Positions 21,039 to 32,660 of a stretch of DNA of 64,000 nucleotides are shown here, piece by piece (position 1 is the first letter of the stretch; every line of letters starts with the position of its first letter). The notes below the pieces were generated by a model, which saw nothing but the letters and a program-made list of their open reading frames with translations, ran no database searches and was not told the origin of the DNA. Both the position numbers and the translations under genes were made by a program. Source of the DNA: Cadophora sp. MPI-SDFR-AT-0126 (lineage: Eukaryota > Ascomycota > Leotiomycetes > Helotiales > Ploettnerulaceae). The stretch covers positions 3,658,001-3,722,000 of the forward strand of contig JAGMVK010000002.1 of the NCBI GenBank assembly GCA_020747065.1, given 5' to 3'.

Positions 21039-23557
21039 ATGTCGGGTCCTGGTGTGGATACCGCGGGTGACGTAATTGAAGTCGACGACACACCTCAACC
21101 ATTGAGCCAACGCACCCGTACGCCCAGCCAAAGAGCCCGGCAAAGTCAGGAGCAACTTGAGAGCACAAGTACGACAGTAGCGAAGACCTCAAAACGCACT
21201 TCACGGACGACAAATGGGGCACAAGCAGAGGGCAGGAACGCCGATCCGGCGACGGCCGACGCGACGGGATGGCAAAAGGTGCTGGAGGTGGTGGGAATAA
21301 CGCATAAGGAGATCAGGAAGTTGACGCAAATCGCTGCGCAGCAACAGGAAACCATCAAGAACCTAGAAAAACGCCTGGAAGAGACCCAGCAAGAAGTGCG
21401 AGATGTCAAGACTCAAATGGACGAATTAAACCACCAACTAGATGAGATCAAGAACAACCAGGCGACCGCTACCAGCCCACGGGGATCCTACGCGGACGTC
21501 GCGCGAACACCACCGACGAGCCAACCTAGTAACGTACGCACCCTCTCCTCGATAAACACGACACCATCTTCCTTCACCAACACCCTATTCTGCACGATCG
21601 ATACCTCTGGCGTTGAAGACATGGAAAGAGATAAGGTGACGGCAGGGACAATCAGGGTTATGCTAGAGCAGGCAATACGTGCAACGAAGGATCTGGAGAA
21701 CTGGCGATGCCGCGCTGTGACAGTGGATCCAAAGAAGGAGAACCGGATTAAGATCGCCTGTCGAGATGAAGCAGAGCATCAGCTGGTAAAGCGAGTGGCA
21801 GAGGCAAACATTGGCCGAGGAGCACGGGTGCTCCGCGACGACCTCTACCCAATCAAGGTGGATAGTGTAAGGCGCACAGCAGTTTTGGACGAAAACAATG
21901 AAATTCGAGAAGGAGCTGCAGAAGGATTCGGACAAGAAAACGAAGCAACCGTTGCGAAGATTGCGTGGCTAAGCAAGAAAGAAGCCCCTAAAGCCTATGG
22001 TTCGATGGTCGTGTACCTGACCAAGGCAGCTGATGCTCGGAGGCTTCTTGCAGAAGGCTTCTTCCATGCGGGAGGAGAGTCTGGGTGCACTGGAGTGTTT
22101 GAGCGCCGACCGCGCCCAGATCAATGCTACAGATGCCAGGAGGTCGGCCATAAGGCGTTCCAGTGCAATAAGGCTCAGGTTTGCGGGAGATGCGCCAAGG
22201 AAGGCCATCATCACAGCGGATGCAGCGAATCTATAGTGAAGTGCGTCCTGTGCGGAGGCCCTCACGAGTCGTTCAGCAGGAACTGCAAGAAGCTCTACCC
22301 CTCCCAACATGAATAAAACCTTCCAAATGATCCAACTCAATGTGAGGAAGCAAGGCGCAGTACACGACAGCTTGATGAACGACGAAGAGATTCAGGAGGC
22401 AACGGTGTTAGCTATTCAGGAACCCCACGCACGGAGACTCCAGGGTCGACTCTTGACGACCCCTATGGCGCACCACAAATGGACCAAAATGGTTCCCTCA
22501 ACATGGAGAGAAGGAAGATGGGCAATTCGAAGCATGCTTTGGGTAAACAAGGATATTGAGGCAGAACAGGTATCAATAGAGTCCCCAGACATAACAGCAG
22601 CAATCGTTCGGCTCCCGGGCCGGCTGGTCTTTGTTGTGTCAGTCTACGTACCAGGAGAAGATGCTCAGGCGTTGCGGGACACGTGCACCAACTTACGCAA
22701 AGCCATCGCGGACGCAAGGCGAGCCGCAGGCACCGTAATAGAAGTGGTGATTGCCGGAGACTTTAACCGACACGATCAACTATGGGGAGGAGACAAAGTA
22801 TCTATGGAGAGGCAGGGCGAGGCAGATCCGATTATCGACCTGATGAACGAACTTGCACTCAGTAGTCTTCTTCGACGGGGCACAAAAACATGGCACGGCG
22901 GAAGCTACGCCACGACGATCGACCTGGTCCTAGCTACTGAGGGACTCACAGCCTCAACAATCAAGTGCGCGATACACGGTACGGAACACGGATCTGATCA
23001 TTGCGCGATCGAGACAATCTTTGATGTCTCGGTTCCAGCGCCGAGACCGCAGGAGCGACTGCTGCTCAAGAATGCACCATGGAAAGAAATAAACGCCAGA
23101 ATTACAAGAGCACTGGACACCACCCCATTTGGAGGCACGGTACAGCAGCAGACGGATAGACTGATGTCAGTGGTCTTAGAGTCGGTCCACGCCCTAACAC
23201 CGAAGGCGAGACCATCGCCGTACGCAAAGCGATGGTGGACAGCCGACCTGACACAATTGCGCCGCATTTATACGTACTGGAGAAACAGGGCCCGGACCGA
23301 ACGACGAGCGGGACGAACTATTGCAGACCTGGAAGACACGGCAAAAGGAGCTTCTAAGCAGTACCATGACGCTATCCGGCAACAAAAGAAGAAGCACTGG
23401 GACGAGTTTCTAGCGGACAACGACAACATCTGGAAAGCTGCCAAGTACTTGAAGACCGGAGACGATACAGCGTTCGGGAAAGTGCCGCAGCTCGTCAGAG
23501 CGGACGGAACAGTCACGACCGATCACAGGGAACAGGCGGAGGAACTGCTAACTAAGT
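20975..23557 (+). mobile_element. Tad-type non-LTR retrotransposon, 5' part only
   Basis: This stretch contains a full ORF1 and the endonuclease part of ORF2. It then stops abruptly at about 23557, where a hAT-like sequence starts (CAGGGCTCCGAA). The reverse transcriptase is missing. LINE copies are normally truncated at the 5' end, so loss of the 3' end points to interruption or rearrangement after insertion. An RNase H fragment of similar type lies at 34438-35390, but it is not shown to be the same copy. Confidence 0.8.
21039..22316 (+). CDS. LINE ORF1 (Gag-like, zinc-knuckle RNA-binding protein)
   Basis: The ATG at 21039 gives 425 aa; codons upstream are in frame but start with GTG. A coiled coil of about 60 residues (near residues 90-145) probably trimerises the protein. 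A central globular region follows, and three CCHC-type knuckles end it: CYRCQEVGHKAFQC, CGRCAKEGHHHSGC and CVLCGGPHESFSRNC. It should coat the element RNA as a ribonucleoprotein. The frame is uninterrupted. Its stop overlaps the ORF2 start in ATGAATAA, an arrangement used by some Tad/R1-clade elements for reinitiation of translation. Confidence 0.85.
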   Translation: MSGPGVDTAGDVIEVDDTPQPLSQRTRTPSQRARQSQEQLESTSTTVAKTSKRTSRTTNGAQAEGRNADPATADATGWQKVLEVVGITHKEIRKLTQIAAQQQETIKNLEKRLEETQQEVRDVKTQMDELNHQLDEIKNNQATATSPRGSYADVARTPPTSQPSNVRTLSSINTTPSSFTNTLFCTIDTSGVEDMERDKVTAGTIRVMLEQAIRATKDLENWRCRAVTVDPKKENRIKIACRDEAEHQLVKRVAEANIGRGARVLRDDLYPIKVDSVRRTAVLDENNEIREGAAEGFGQENEATVAKIAWLSKKEAPKAYGSMVVYLTKAADARRLLAEGFFHAGGESGCTGVFERRPRPDQCYRCQEVGHKAFQCNKAQVCGRCAKEGHHHSGCSESIVKCVLCGGPHESFSRNCKKLYPSQHE

Positions 23558-23643
23558 CAGGGCTCCGAATAGTGCAACTAGTGCGTTTGAATACATCAAA
23601 CTGCTTAATTAGTGCGTCTGACTTGGCTACACTGAACTACTAG
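22309..23643 (+). pseudogene. LINE ORF2, endonuclease domain retained, truncated before reverse transcriptase
   Basis: The ATG at 22309 overlaps the ORF1 stop. The first 230 residues form an apurinic-endonuclease-like (EEP) domain with the expected motifs intact: QLNVRKQG, IQEPHA, AGDFNRHD, TIDLVLAT and SDHCAIE. After a basic linker the frame meets foreign sequence at about residue 417 (position 23557) and ends at a chance stop at 23643. The reverse transcriptase and RNase H are therefore absent. In an intact element this protein nicks the target and primes reverse transcription there. With an intact nuclease module but no polymerase it cannot retrotranspose on its own. Confidence 0.82.
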
Positions 23644-23854
23644 TTTGTTTGACTTGGCTACACTAAACTACCAGTGTCCCTGAGATGCGCAAACTGCACT
23701 ATTGGTTTGGTTCGTTACGGTCAAACTAAACTACAGTGTAAACTGTAGTCCAAACTAGTAGTGTGGCCATAATAATCCGACTTGCGGCTCGCCGTCCTCC
23801 CACCACCTCTAAGCTTCCTAATACCGTACTCGATTTGTCACACTATCCTTCTTG

Positions 23855-25960
23855 CTAACCCCTCTCCTGAATGTTAAGTATTAGAGATGGTGTTAGTAGC
23901 TGCCGTATTAACATAACGATACTAGAATCCGCAATTAGATAATCGTATATCTGATGTGGCAGAAAGCTTACCTCCGATGGGACTATTAGAGCGCTCTTGT
24001 CCCAGGATCGTAGGTATTCTAAGAGATTTAACGTTTCGGTGTTCATAGATCCTCGCTAGTTGGTCACCGAAAGTTTAGCCTTGGAGAAGAGTCGTTCTGT
24101 CTTAGTAGATATAGGCGCAATTGATAGAATATCAATGGCTATTAAAGATAAGTTGGGGAACCGTTGTCGCTGCGCTGATTCTAACTACTATTTCAACGGA
24201 TCCGATACCATTATCACAGGTTCACGGCAGTATACTTCGTACTTATCGTTATCCATGTTGAAAATTGTTGCCTTTTGCTCTTTCATCCACATTTTGTACC
24301 TATTTATTCGCTTTGTAGTTGGCTTGTGTGCTGAACCTGGCCGAAGAACGGGACAAGTGGTTGATTTGTACGTCTCCCTTCATAGTTCCCCTACCCGAGC
24401 TTTAGCTGTCTTAATCCATTCATTCTTGTCCTCCCAAGTGTTTTCCATGTATACCCACTTGAGGGAAGGATTCAATACCGTTGCTGCTGAATAGATTGGC
24501 GAATTTTCCGTTAATTTATAGTAGTCAGCTAGTTTAGCCCATGCGGTCTCTATTATCGTGGCTAAGTGTGGGATAGTGGTGGCCTTCTTAGCGGCCTTGA
24601 TGTGATGTAAGAGATAGTCCATGGCTGGTAGAACGTTAGAGATGGAATTTCCTATACCCTCGTTTGCTATTGTCGCGTCATGAAATGGCTTAAGAAATTT
24701 GAGAGTCTCAGCTAAAGTTACTTAGTCAGAGGGAGTCAGAACGTCGTCTTGCAGACCTGGCTCCTGAGCACAAAATACAGTGACAGCTTGTCGGATTTTA
24801 GGCTTGAGGGCCTATTCGACTATGCTGTACTATGAATTCCAACGAGTGTCATTGTCGCGTTGTAGCCTTAGACCGTCGGTGAGACTAGTAAACGTTTGAA
24901 GTCGCTGGGGGGTCCAAGTGATATAAACTACGATGTTATGTAGCTTACTAATCGCCCCTCGCTTTCTCCATTGCTCTACTTCCTTATTGGACGGTCTATG
25001 GTAGGAATCTGTTGTGGGGGGTCGCTTTCTAATGAGAAACGCCATTACAGCTAGGTGAATGATGTGGCTAAAACAGCGAAGCTGGTGAGGAAGAGGATTG
25101 TAGAAAACATCGAACTCGCGTTCTAAGTCGTCGGAGACTTTGTCGATTATGGTGTTCATGTTCGCAGTATTATCTATCATGAAGTATCTAACTTTTGACG
25201 CTATACTAAATTCTCGTATGAACTCTATGATGGCTTCTGCTATGTTCTCGCCGCTGTGCTCTCCTTCTAATTCTTTTATCCTCACCACTAGGGACTGCAG
25301 ACCGTGGTCTTCCGTAACGAATTGAACTGTGAATCCGATTACGCCTAAATAATTTGGCGATGTCTAGTTGTCGGGAATAAAGTGGATTGACGAGAGGGTA
25401 TTCTGTAGAGCTCGCTTTATAAACTCCTTTTTGTTGTTATAGGTCCATTGTAAGTCATTTTTAACCGTGTCGCTATACCTCGGGAGGAGATTATTAGCAG
25501 CCGGACGAATATACCGAATAAACTCGCGAAAGGCTGGCTGCTCGACATGAATAAAGGGGAGGCTGTAAGCTACTGTGTAGCGGCAGTATAATTCGCGCAG
25601 AGTGGCTTGGTCTAGGGTATCTTCCTCTTCTGTGACCTTGCGTTTCTTGGACATAAGAGTTTCATTAGCCAGGAAGGTAGTAATGTCTGCAAGACGACTT
25701 TGCGTCACTTCCCGCCCAGTCTCTTGCCTCCCGGAAACGAATATCTTATGTTCCTTCTGTAAATGATTGACGATGGTGGACGACCTACTAGAGTAATTGT
25801 ATTTCTTCGTTCTTTTCTTGTCGAAGCAGGGCTGATAATGCCACTATTTCGTCCTATTGGAATCGACCTAGGCTCCCGGGTTACTTTTGCCTTCCTCTCT
25901 TCGATAATACCGCTAAATGGGAGACGTTTTGCGGGACGCGCTAAAAGGTAGCGAGGAGGA
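23855..25960 (-). pseudogene. hAT transposase relic, RIP-type damage
   Basis: Open segments at 25708-25364, 25288-24830, 24622-24380 and 24046-23855 all lie in the same minus-strand frame. The order is a degraded BED zinc finger (ending SSTIVNHLQKEHKI; its first Cys pair is disturbed), the DDE segment with FIPDN and then YFMIDNTANMNT, HQLRCFSHIIHLA, and RDNDTRWNS. The stops between segments are single codons; for example one TAG interrupts the FIPDN-TSPN motif, where a Trp is expected. Many small Gly/Cys-to-Tyr-like changes fit CpA-to-TpA mutation. The C-terminal dimerisation region is only weakly visible. It cannot encode active transposase. Confidence 0.75.
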
Positions 25961-26960
25961 TAGTGAATCATCCGTATGGCTAGTACTATCAATAGCACTA
26001 GCAGTCTCGCAGTGATCCACGATGGAGGGCATGGTTCACTAGAGACGGCACGTAGATAATAAGAGTGGTGATTATGGGAGTCGGGCGGATTAGAATTCTT
26101 GGAAATTCTTGGAAATTGTTGCAGTATATCCGGTCGCTTGTGGTATCTTTGGTCTCTCGGCTTTAAGGGTGGTAGATATAGAGGTAATATAGTAGACTGC
26201 TTCCTCTCTTGTCCATTCTAGCACTTGACGGTGAATGACTGCAAATACCTAGTCTAAGCTAAACCAGAGAGCCAGAAATCAATTACTTCCACTCGTCGAA
26301 TGTGGCTACTTATACTTGGAAATAGACTAATTCAGAAGTCCTAGAGGTATGGTTCGTACTATAGGTTCTAAATCGTTCTTGGACGCCTCTATTAACTTCC
26401 TAGTTTAGCACCTATCTAAGATTCTAGGTCCGTCGGCTAATGATTGGCTAGGGTAAAAATTGATGTTGATAATTCTAGGCTCTTGTTAGGAAGAGAATTT
26501 TTCAGTTGCGTAATACTTTGATGATTAATGCGGCATGATAACTGTACAGAGTGATCATTAATTTCGCCACGCGCTCTTGACGCGACTGACGCGTCGGATC
26601 GCGTAGGTCGAAGATACTTTGTAGCGAGCAACATAATAAACTTGGAAAGACATTACCTGACCTACGCTGAATTTGGACGGTCTGAGTTAAGGTATGCATG
26701 GATTTCTAGGACGTCGAGCGAGAAGATTAGTGGTTCCCCGCGCTTTAAGCTAAAACGCGAGTACAACGCGATGTCCCGTGACTTAGACTAATGGTGTGAC
26801 TGCTAGTCCGCGACCTTCGGACTGGACTACTGGTCAGTGTGGTCGAGTTACACTGAACCATCAGTGTAGTCTGAGAGGCTTGCACTGGACCAGCAGTGTT
26901 ATCTGAGAGATGTACACTAAACCAACTAGTCCACGGACTACCAGTGCAAACTGTAGTTTG

Positions 26961-27189
26961 TGTTACGGCGCTGGGCCGGTGCCTGGCCAGCTTATCACCT
27001 GACAAGGATGAGTCACGGGTTGCGTCACATGACCAGGGGTCCTGTATATATATATATATACTCCCTCTCCCTCTCTCTCTCCTTCCCTCCTTAGCTTTAG
27101 ATCCTCGTATATAGGCATTCTACTTCTTTCAGGGCTTCGACCTATTTGCTTAGTGTCTCCCCTGAATCCTAAGTATCCGGGCCTTCACA
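26961..27189 (-). mobile_element. Solo LTR, 229 bp, with 5-bp target duplication
   Basis: On the minus strand it begins TGTGAAGGCCCGGATAC and ends GCGCCGTAACA, the TG...CA form of long terminal repeats. The perfect 5-bp duplication GTTTG flanks it (26956-26960 and 27190-27194). A (TA)n run and a CT-rich tract lie inside. A diverged second copy sits in the opposite orientation at 60012-60275. No internal retrotransposon region adjoins it, so it arose by LTR-LTR recombination. It interrupts the right subterminal region of the hAT element. Confidence 0.85.
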
Positions 27190-27194
27190 GTTTG

Positions 27195-29353
27195 CACTGG
27201 TAGTGCAGTTTATGGCGCGCACTGTAATAACACAAGCACTTAATAGGCGTTACTAGAGGTATATAGGAGTATATCGACGAAGGCGAATCGAGTACTATTA
27301 GGTCTACTATAGAGGAAACAAAGAAGATAAGGAGATAAAGGGAGTAAGGAGTAGTCCCCCTTTATATACACTTCTGAAACCCCTTCGGAACTAGTCTAAG
27401 TCGTAACCCCTAGATTATCTAAGCTCAATTCAGGGACTGCTTGAACCGCCTAGGGCTTGCGGCGGGCTTCCTAGAGAAGCTGACCAGCTATTGCTTCCGT
27501 CGTGGGACGGCCAATGTTGTTGACCGTAAGTATTTTAAGATTTCACAAGCATAGACTGACTACGACTAGCCGCGTCGACCTCCGTCCCACTAACACGTCC
27601 GACAGCGCCGCTAACTCAACCGACGACCCTCTTCCCCCACCTCTCCCTGACGAAATGAGCGATCCCGCTCCATATGGGAGCCATAGATCCAGCTTCGACG
27701 ACCTCCGCCGGGCTGCGCGCTCTGGGCCTGAAGAGTGTATCGCTGCGCTTCGCCGCTTATATCATGAGAACCGCCACGCATCTCATGCTTCCGCCCGCAC
27801 TGAGACAGTTGCATCTCGACGATCAAGGCTGACTTCAAGGTTGCGTGATAGGAAAGGCAAGGATCGTGCTGATCATTGACGGCGGTGACGTCATTTGCAA
27901 TGTCAGGTGACCCTGCAAGAATGTGGAAAATTGGAGATAAGTGAGGAAAGAAGGGTACCGACTGCGTGATCCGGGAGCTAGTCGCATAAGCGGTTGCAAA
28001 AATCTCCTCTAAGATTGACCCTGAATCCTGCACGCGATTAAGTCTGCTCAGCCCCCAAAATTTTCTTGACATATTTGGCATATTTGGCCAATTAGGCGAA
28101 GCAAGACGTAACGGAACTGCTCATCACAAACTCAAGACAGGAGTTCTTCGCCTGGGGAGTCTTCGATGGTCACGAGAACTGGGATTCGCGAAAACCAGCA
28201 CCATACTGTGGTCGAAATTGACCCTGGCCGCCGTTATGACTTTGATCCCGTGGAAGACTAACCTCACCTCCAATCTAGGAATAGGAAAGGCGACAGCAAA
28301 ACCACTGGTGATAGTGACCAAAAGATGACAAGGATAATGGAGCCATATCCGTCTCGAACCCATGGAATGTTAAAGTGGCCACGGAAGCGGTATGCAGACG
28401 GCCTCCAAAAGCCCACAGACTGCTCCTCTTGCATGATCAAGCAAGGCCGAAGGAGTTTAGTGCATCTCCGCGGCGCAATCAGCCACATCTCATCAACTGC
28501 TGCGATTCTCAGCCACCAGTTCCAGTTGCTAATGCCTCACCTCGCTGTCATTACCCTTAAAATCGGTAGTCATAGCATTGGTGTAACCTAAGCCAAGCCT
28601 GTAGGATCTTAGTTTATTCCGTAGCAAATCAGGCTGAGAAATCAACATAGGTTTCTAGCAGAGCCGACCAATAATGCCCGAGGCAATGTCCGTAACGCAA
28701 TGTAGACTAGAGAATAACACAGAAGGGAAATGCGGCGTAATGAACAGTTTTGGTGTAACCCCAGCCGTTTATCCTTGAATATTGAAGTGGTCAGATGCCA
28801 TTTTCATGACTCGAGATCTTGACTCGCAGTTCTGGACGCAGTAAACAGTGAGCTTGGTGAATGGCTGTTTTTGAAACTCACAATGGCATGCCGTTATCTG
28901 TCGTGCGACCCAAAATTCGAGTTCACTCGGCAGTTTTTGACCTGGTTTTTAGAGTTACGAAGGCCCCAGTCAGGTACAAGCTTATGCTCAATATACACGG
29001 ATATGGCGAATCGCAAGGGATGAACCTCTTTGGAATCGGTCTCTAGCCGTCGGATTGAGATCATGACTGAGACAAAGTTTTGGGCACTTCCCGTGGCCGA
29101 ATGTCTCTAATGTCAGGTAAGATCGACATCATTCTTGAGGAGTTGTAGAATTTCCCAGACCCTTTCGCCGGTGGACAAGGCGTTGAGGATCTGCAAATAC
29201 CTCTCTCATTTACGCCAGCTGGTAATGAGATGAGATAGCTCCATTTGGCTGTAAGTAAGTTTCCTCTTTAGATCTTGCTCTTTAAATTACGAAATTTACT
29301 CGTACAATGGACTCTTTTGCTCATCCCTTGAAGAATGCGACGTCGCTGCCTTC
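27195..29353. other. Repeat-flanking sequence with one weak reading frame
   Basis: No confident gene is present in 2.1 kb. A 125-codon plus frame (27502-27879) encodes a charged peptide (FDDLRRAARSGPEECIAALR) with no known domain. It starts with a 5' splice-like gtaagt immediately after its first codons, so it may be an exon of something decayed. The remainder shows nothing recognisable. Confidence 0.4.
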
Positions 29354-30662
29354 CTACGTTTGAATGCCCTTCAACGGGATCTCATCGCCACTCCCCTGGC
29401 TCTCAGCATCCCCCCATGTCCTGCCATTGCTATGGTGCACAATAGTCGCTAACTCGGCGCCATGGTCCGGCCGCAAGTCTTCATCTCGAAGAACATTCTC
29501 ATCCAAGCGCTCAAAGCGTGAATGTTTTGTTCCTTTGCTACCGCCGCTGCCTCCAATGGTGATTACTCCATTGACACTTCTGGGGGTGGATGATGATTTG
29601 TTTTTGCGCCAGGGCAAGAAATTTGTAGAGCGTAAGAGAGGCGCGAGGGTTGGTAAGCAGGCAGAGATTATCCCCGCGGAGGATTCGACGATGACCCATG
29701 TGCAGGCTTTTGCAAGTGTCCCTAGGGAATCTTAGTAAGAGGTTGAGGAGACTGGATTAGAAGAGGAGCTTTACATACCTGTAAAGTCCGAGGGGACGAA
29801 TTCGAATAGTGTGGTGAAGCGGTAGATTTGTGAAGACAACACTGGGAGATATATTAGGGACAGCTTATCGGTGCTCTTGGGAGGATTGATATACTCACAA
29901 GCTTCCTAGCAGAAACACAGCACTGAGCTGACATCTTTGTATTAAAGTGGTATGCAAGCGCCACACGTGCGGCATAGGTAAACCCAAGATAGCCACATCT
30001 GTTAAGATGTTCGGGACGGCATTGCCAATGAACGATCCTTTAAGATTGATGCAGTGGCCGGGAATGGTTAGGTTCCAGGCTTTAGCGATTGGTGTGCATT
30101 GGAAGATGCTAACCATGATGATGGAGATGCACCAGCAAACCGATAGGGTGCCGAGGATCCAGCAGCTGATTCGCATACTATCGATAGGGAAGATACGGTA
30201 GTACATGAGGAGGAGGGATACCTTTGTGAGGGCGACGGTGGTTACGTAGATACACTCGAAGGCGAGGAGACCCTTACCAACGGCGATGAGTTGATCGAAA
30301 TCGAGCGCGTCGGCGTGTACTCCAAGTCCATAATGAATCACTGCGAAACCTTCAGGAATTGAAATCTCACGTTCAGATATAGGTAGCTGATCCTTACTCA
30401 ACAGGCCAGCAGAGAGGAGGGAAAGTAGAGCAGCCTGAATTCTTGATTTAGCCACCAGTCTTCCTTGAAACTAGGACTGAAAACTCACGTATGCAAGTAA
30501 AATAAAGCAATCATCGATACCAATGTAAGCGCGCTTCTTCCACCTGGAAAGAAACCGAAGTCCAACAAAAAACCCAGCGAGGATGACGAGGGTTATGTTA
30601 GTTGATCTCAGATTAGACTGTTTGTTTTGGGACAAATCTTGACCGGCGGTATCGGGATTCAT
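29354..30662 (-). pseudogene. PTH11-like seven-helix membrane protein, one apparent frameshift
   Basis: Exons 30662-30489, 30434-30398, 30349-29896, 29841-29779 and 29730-29354 join well except at one place. The product starts MNPDTAGQDL. It contains DDCFILLAY, HYGLGVHADALDF, the GHCINLKGSFIGNAVPNILTD signature and a Ser-rich 120-residue cytoplasmic tail, all typical of the rhodopsin-like domain of fungal PTH11 relatives. After intron 3 (about 29842-29895) the expected sequence SIYRFTTLFEFVPSDFT is in a different frame from the splice junction. One extra or two missing bases near 29825-29840 would explain this. Either the gene is freshly inactivated or the junction is unusual. It is otherwise fully conserved, with no premature stops. 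Confidence 0.7.
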
Positions 30663-32232
30663 GGTCGAATGTTCATCAATAAGAGTGAAGGAATACAATT
30701 CGAATGATGATCACCAGTTTGAAAACAAGGAAGTTCTTATAGCCAGAAATGAGAGGAGGCTCGCGTACCAAATGCAACGGTCTTGCATCCATCACAGATC
30801 GCCTTCTAAATTCATCATCAGCCACTTCTTAATGAAACTCGAAAGTCCGTGCAAACGGTGTCAGGGACAGTAGAGAATTGATATGTTCTCTTTCCGCTAG
30901 GTCCATGAACTTGGCATTCGCGAGGCTCCCGCCATTTCCGCCATATTTTACGGCGGGAGCGTTCTGATTAACAGTAATCGGAAGTGGGGCATTATTCCAC
31001 GCGAGAGAATGCTAGTGTCCGACAAATCTCCCTTGTGAATCAGCGGGATTGTGGAGTTAAACGACACTCCCCCCTTTTTGGCAAAAGGTTTCCATGCTGT
31101 CTTTTGAACTTCCTGATTCGCCCAGAATGAAATGGTGGCTAGTGCAAAGAAATCGCGCGGTAGCCCGTAGGTTACATTATCCTCTTCAAAAATGAAAAAT
31201 GAAAAAAAAAAAAAAAAAAAAGGAATTCTCTAGTTAATTGGCCGAGTCAAAGCAATGTATCGACACCACGTTCATAGCGCTCTCATGGACCGTTACAATT
31301 GCATTCTGTTCATGCATCCGCAATCCTTCCGCTATTCGCGGTGGCGTCGATAAGAAGCAGCTGCATGTGCATATCGGTATGTGCCGTTCGGTGGCGCGCA
31401 GAAAGATGCTGGGAACAGGACCCGAATGGCCCCCGGCTTAGCAGAAAGGGGAGAATGCCACGACGAAGGATTGGTGACCTGGTAAAGCTCCAAGTGTCAG
31501 CCGGTCCTATTAACAAGAAATGCTGAAGACATCACTCCTGCGTGGATCGGGAAAGGGAGGTGGCTTTAAGCTGAGGTTCGTTGCAAGCCATACAACATGA
31601 TTCGAACGGGCTCGAAAGACATTCCGATGCCGATCGTCATCGGCAGCAGATCGCAATATTCAAGGAGAAGATCAGGGTCTTGGCTGTAATTTCCCCGGAT
31701 CAGCTGCAGGTGTCAAACGGAAGCTGGCAACTTCCAGAGGGTGGCGTTTCAAGGACAGAATATGGGGTACATAAGCGGGATTGGCACCTCCCCATCACTG
31801 CAACCTCCAGTCTTTGAATATTTTCCTCGTAGTGGCGGCCAATCCTCGTACGAATCAGGAATATACTTTTAGTAGTTCGGGTCATTCTTTCACCGATCCT
31901 CCACCAAAGCGATTTTCCCAATAGCTCTGTCGATAAAGCATCCAAGATCAGAAACATTTCTTGCCTGTTTTCCTCTGAGATGCATCTCCAGTGGCGTTAG
32001 CTAGCGCTCAAGAAGGCAGCCCGTAAGGCACAATAGTCTTGTGATGGCGACAGTCAGTGTGCACAATACCAAATAGGATGTCGACATCATCCCAGGACTT
32101 CTTTATAAGTGCTCAAGTTCGCACAACGAAACTCGAAACCTGTGTTGTTTCCCCTTTCTCCCTCCATTTTTGGTCCTTTAACCAGCACTACTCTTTACCT
32201 CCACGACCATCCAGCTTTACTTTCCCTCTATC
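30663..32232. other. Intergenic, contains a poly-A tract
   Basis: No gene was recognised in 1.6 kb. An A20-class homopolymer follows two GAAAAAT units near 31190-31220. Short palindromic sequence around 30925-30965 (gcgggagc) flanks nothing identifiable. The last 100 bases precede the membrane-protein start at 32233. Confidence 0.45.
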
Positions 32233-32660
32233 ATGGCGCAGAAACCAGGTTCTCTAGACATGGATATAGTATCCATCTGCTTTGGCTTTTCACTGGGGTT
32301 CTTTGTTCTCACCAGTATGAAAGCCGCTCGTCAAACTTTTGCCATATATCGAAGGACACACAGCCTGCTAAATTTCTATACATGGATGATTTGGACAGAA
32401 GGAATTGTCAATTTGATTATGGCCGTACTCTCTTGGTTCTATATTCATAGCGACATTAATGGATCGTAAGTCCAATTACATTCATAAATATAACAGGTCA
32501 GAGTCACTAACGAGTTACTCCAGGTTTGGCTTCATTTTTGCTCTTGGTAAGATTACTAGTCTGTGAATGCTTCAGGTTGGTGTAGAGCTGAACGAGTCAC
32601 AACAAATAGTTTGTTTATGGCTCATCTATTGGTCAGAATTATCATACCATCTAAATTGCC
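32233..32660 (+). pseudogene. Fungal multi-helix membrane protein gene, truncated
   Basis: Exon 1 (32233-32466) begins MAQKPGSLDMDIVSICFGFS and carries two hydrophobic helices separated by a cytosolic segment with YRRTHSLLN and the motif MIWTEGIVNLI. I recognise this as the N-terminus of an uncharacterised family of fungal seven-helix proteins. Exon 2 (about 32524-32546, FGFIFAL) and a third piece starting at about 32611 are still spliceable by GT-AG. After this the frame stops, and only AT-rich sequence follows. About two-thirds of the normal protein is missing, so the gene is a 5' remnant. Function of the family is unknown. Confidence 0.5.

Larger units (their letters stand above)
23558..27230 (-). 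mobile_element. Degraded hAT element, right end uncertain
   Basis: The left end abuts the LINE and begins CAGGGCTCCGAA, typical of hAT termini. Both flanks (23570-23765 and 26790-27225) are full of short repeats of the types ccagtgcaaactgtag and actaaactaccagtg in both orientations, which look like subterminal transposase-binding repeats. The interior carries a minus-strand hAT transposase relic. A solo LTR has inserted in the right flank at 26961. No right terminus matching the left one and no 8-bp duplication were found, so the right boundary is approximate. Confidence 0.6.

Noticed and set aside
27502..27879. 125-codon plus-strand frame as a gene
   Set aside because: Charged peptide without a domain, flanked by repeats; kept only as a remark.
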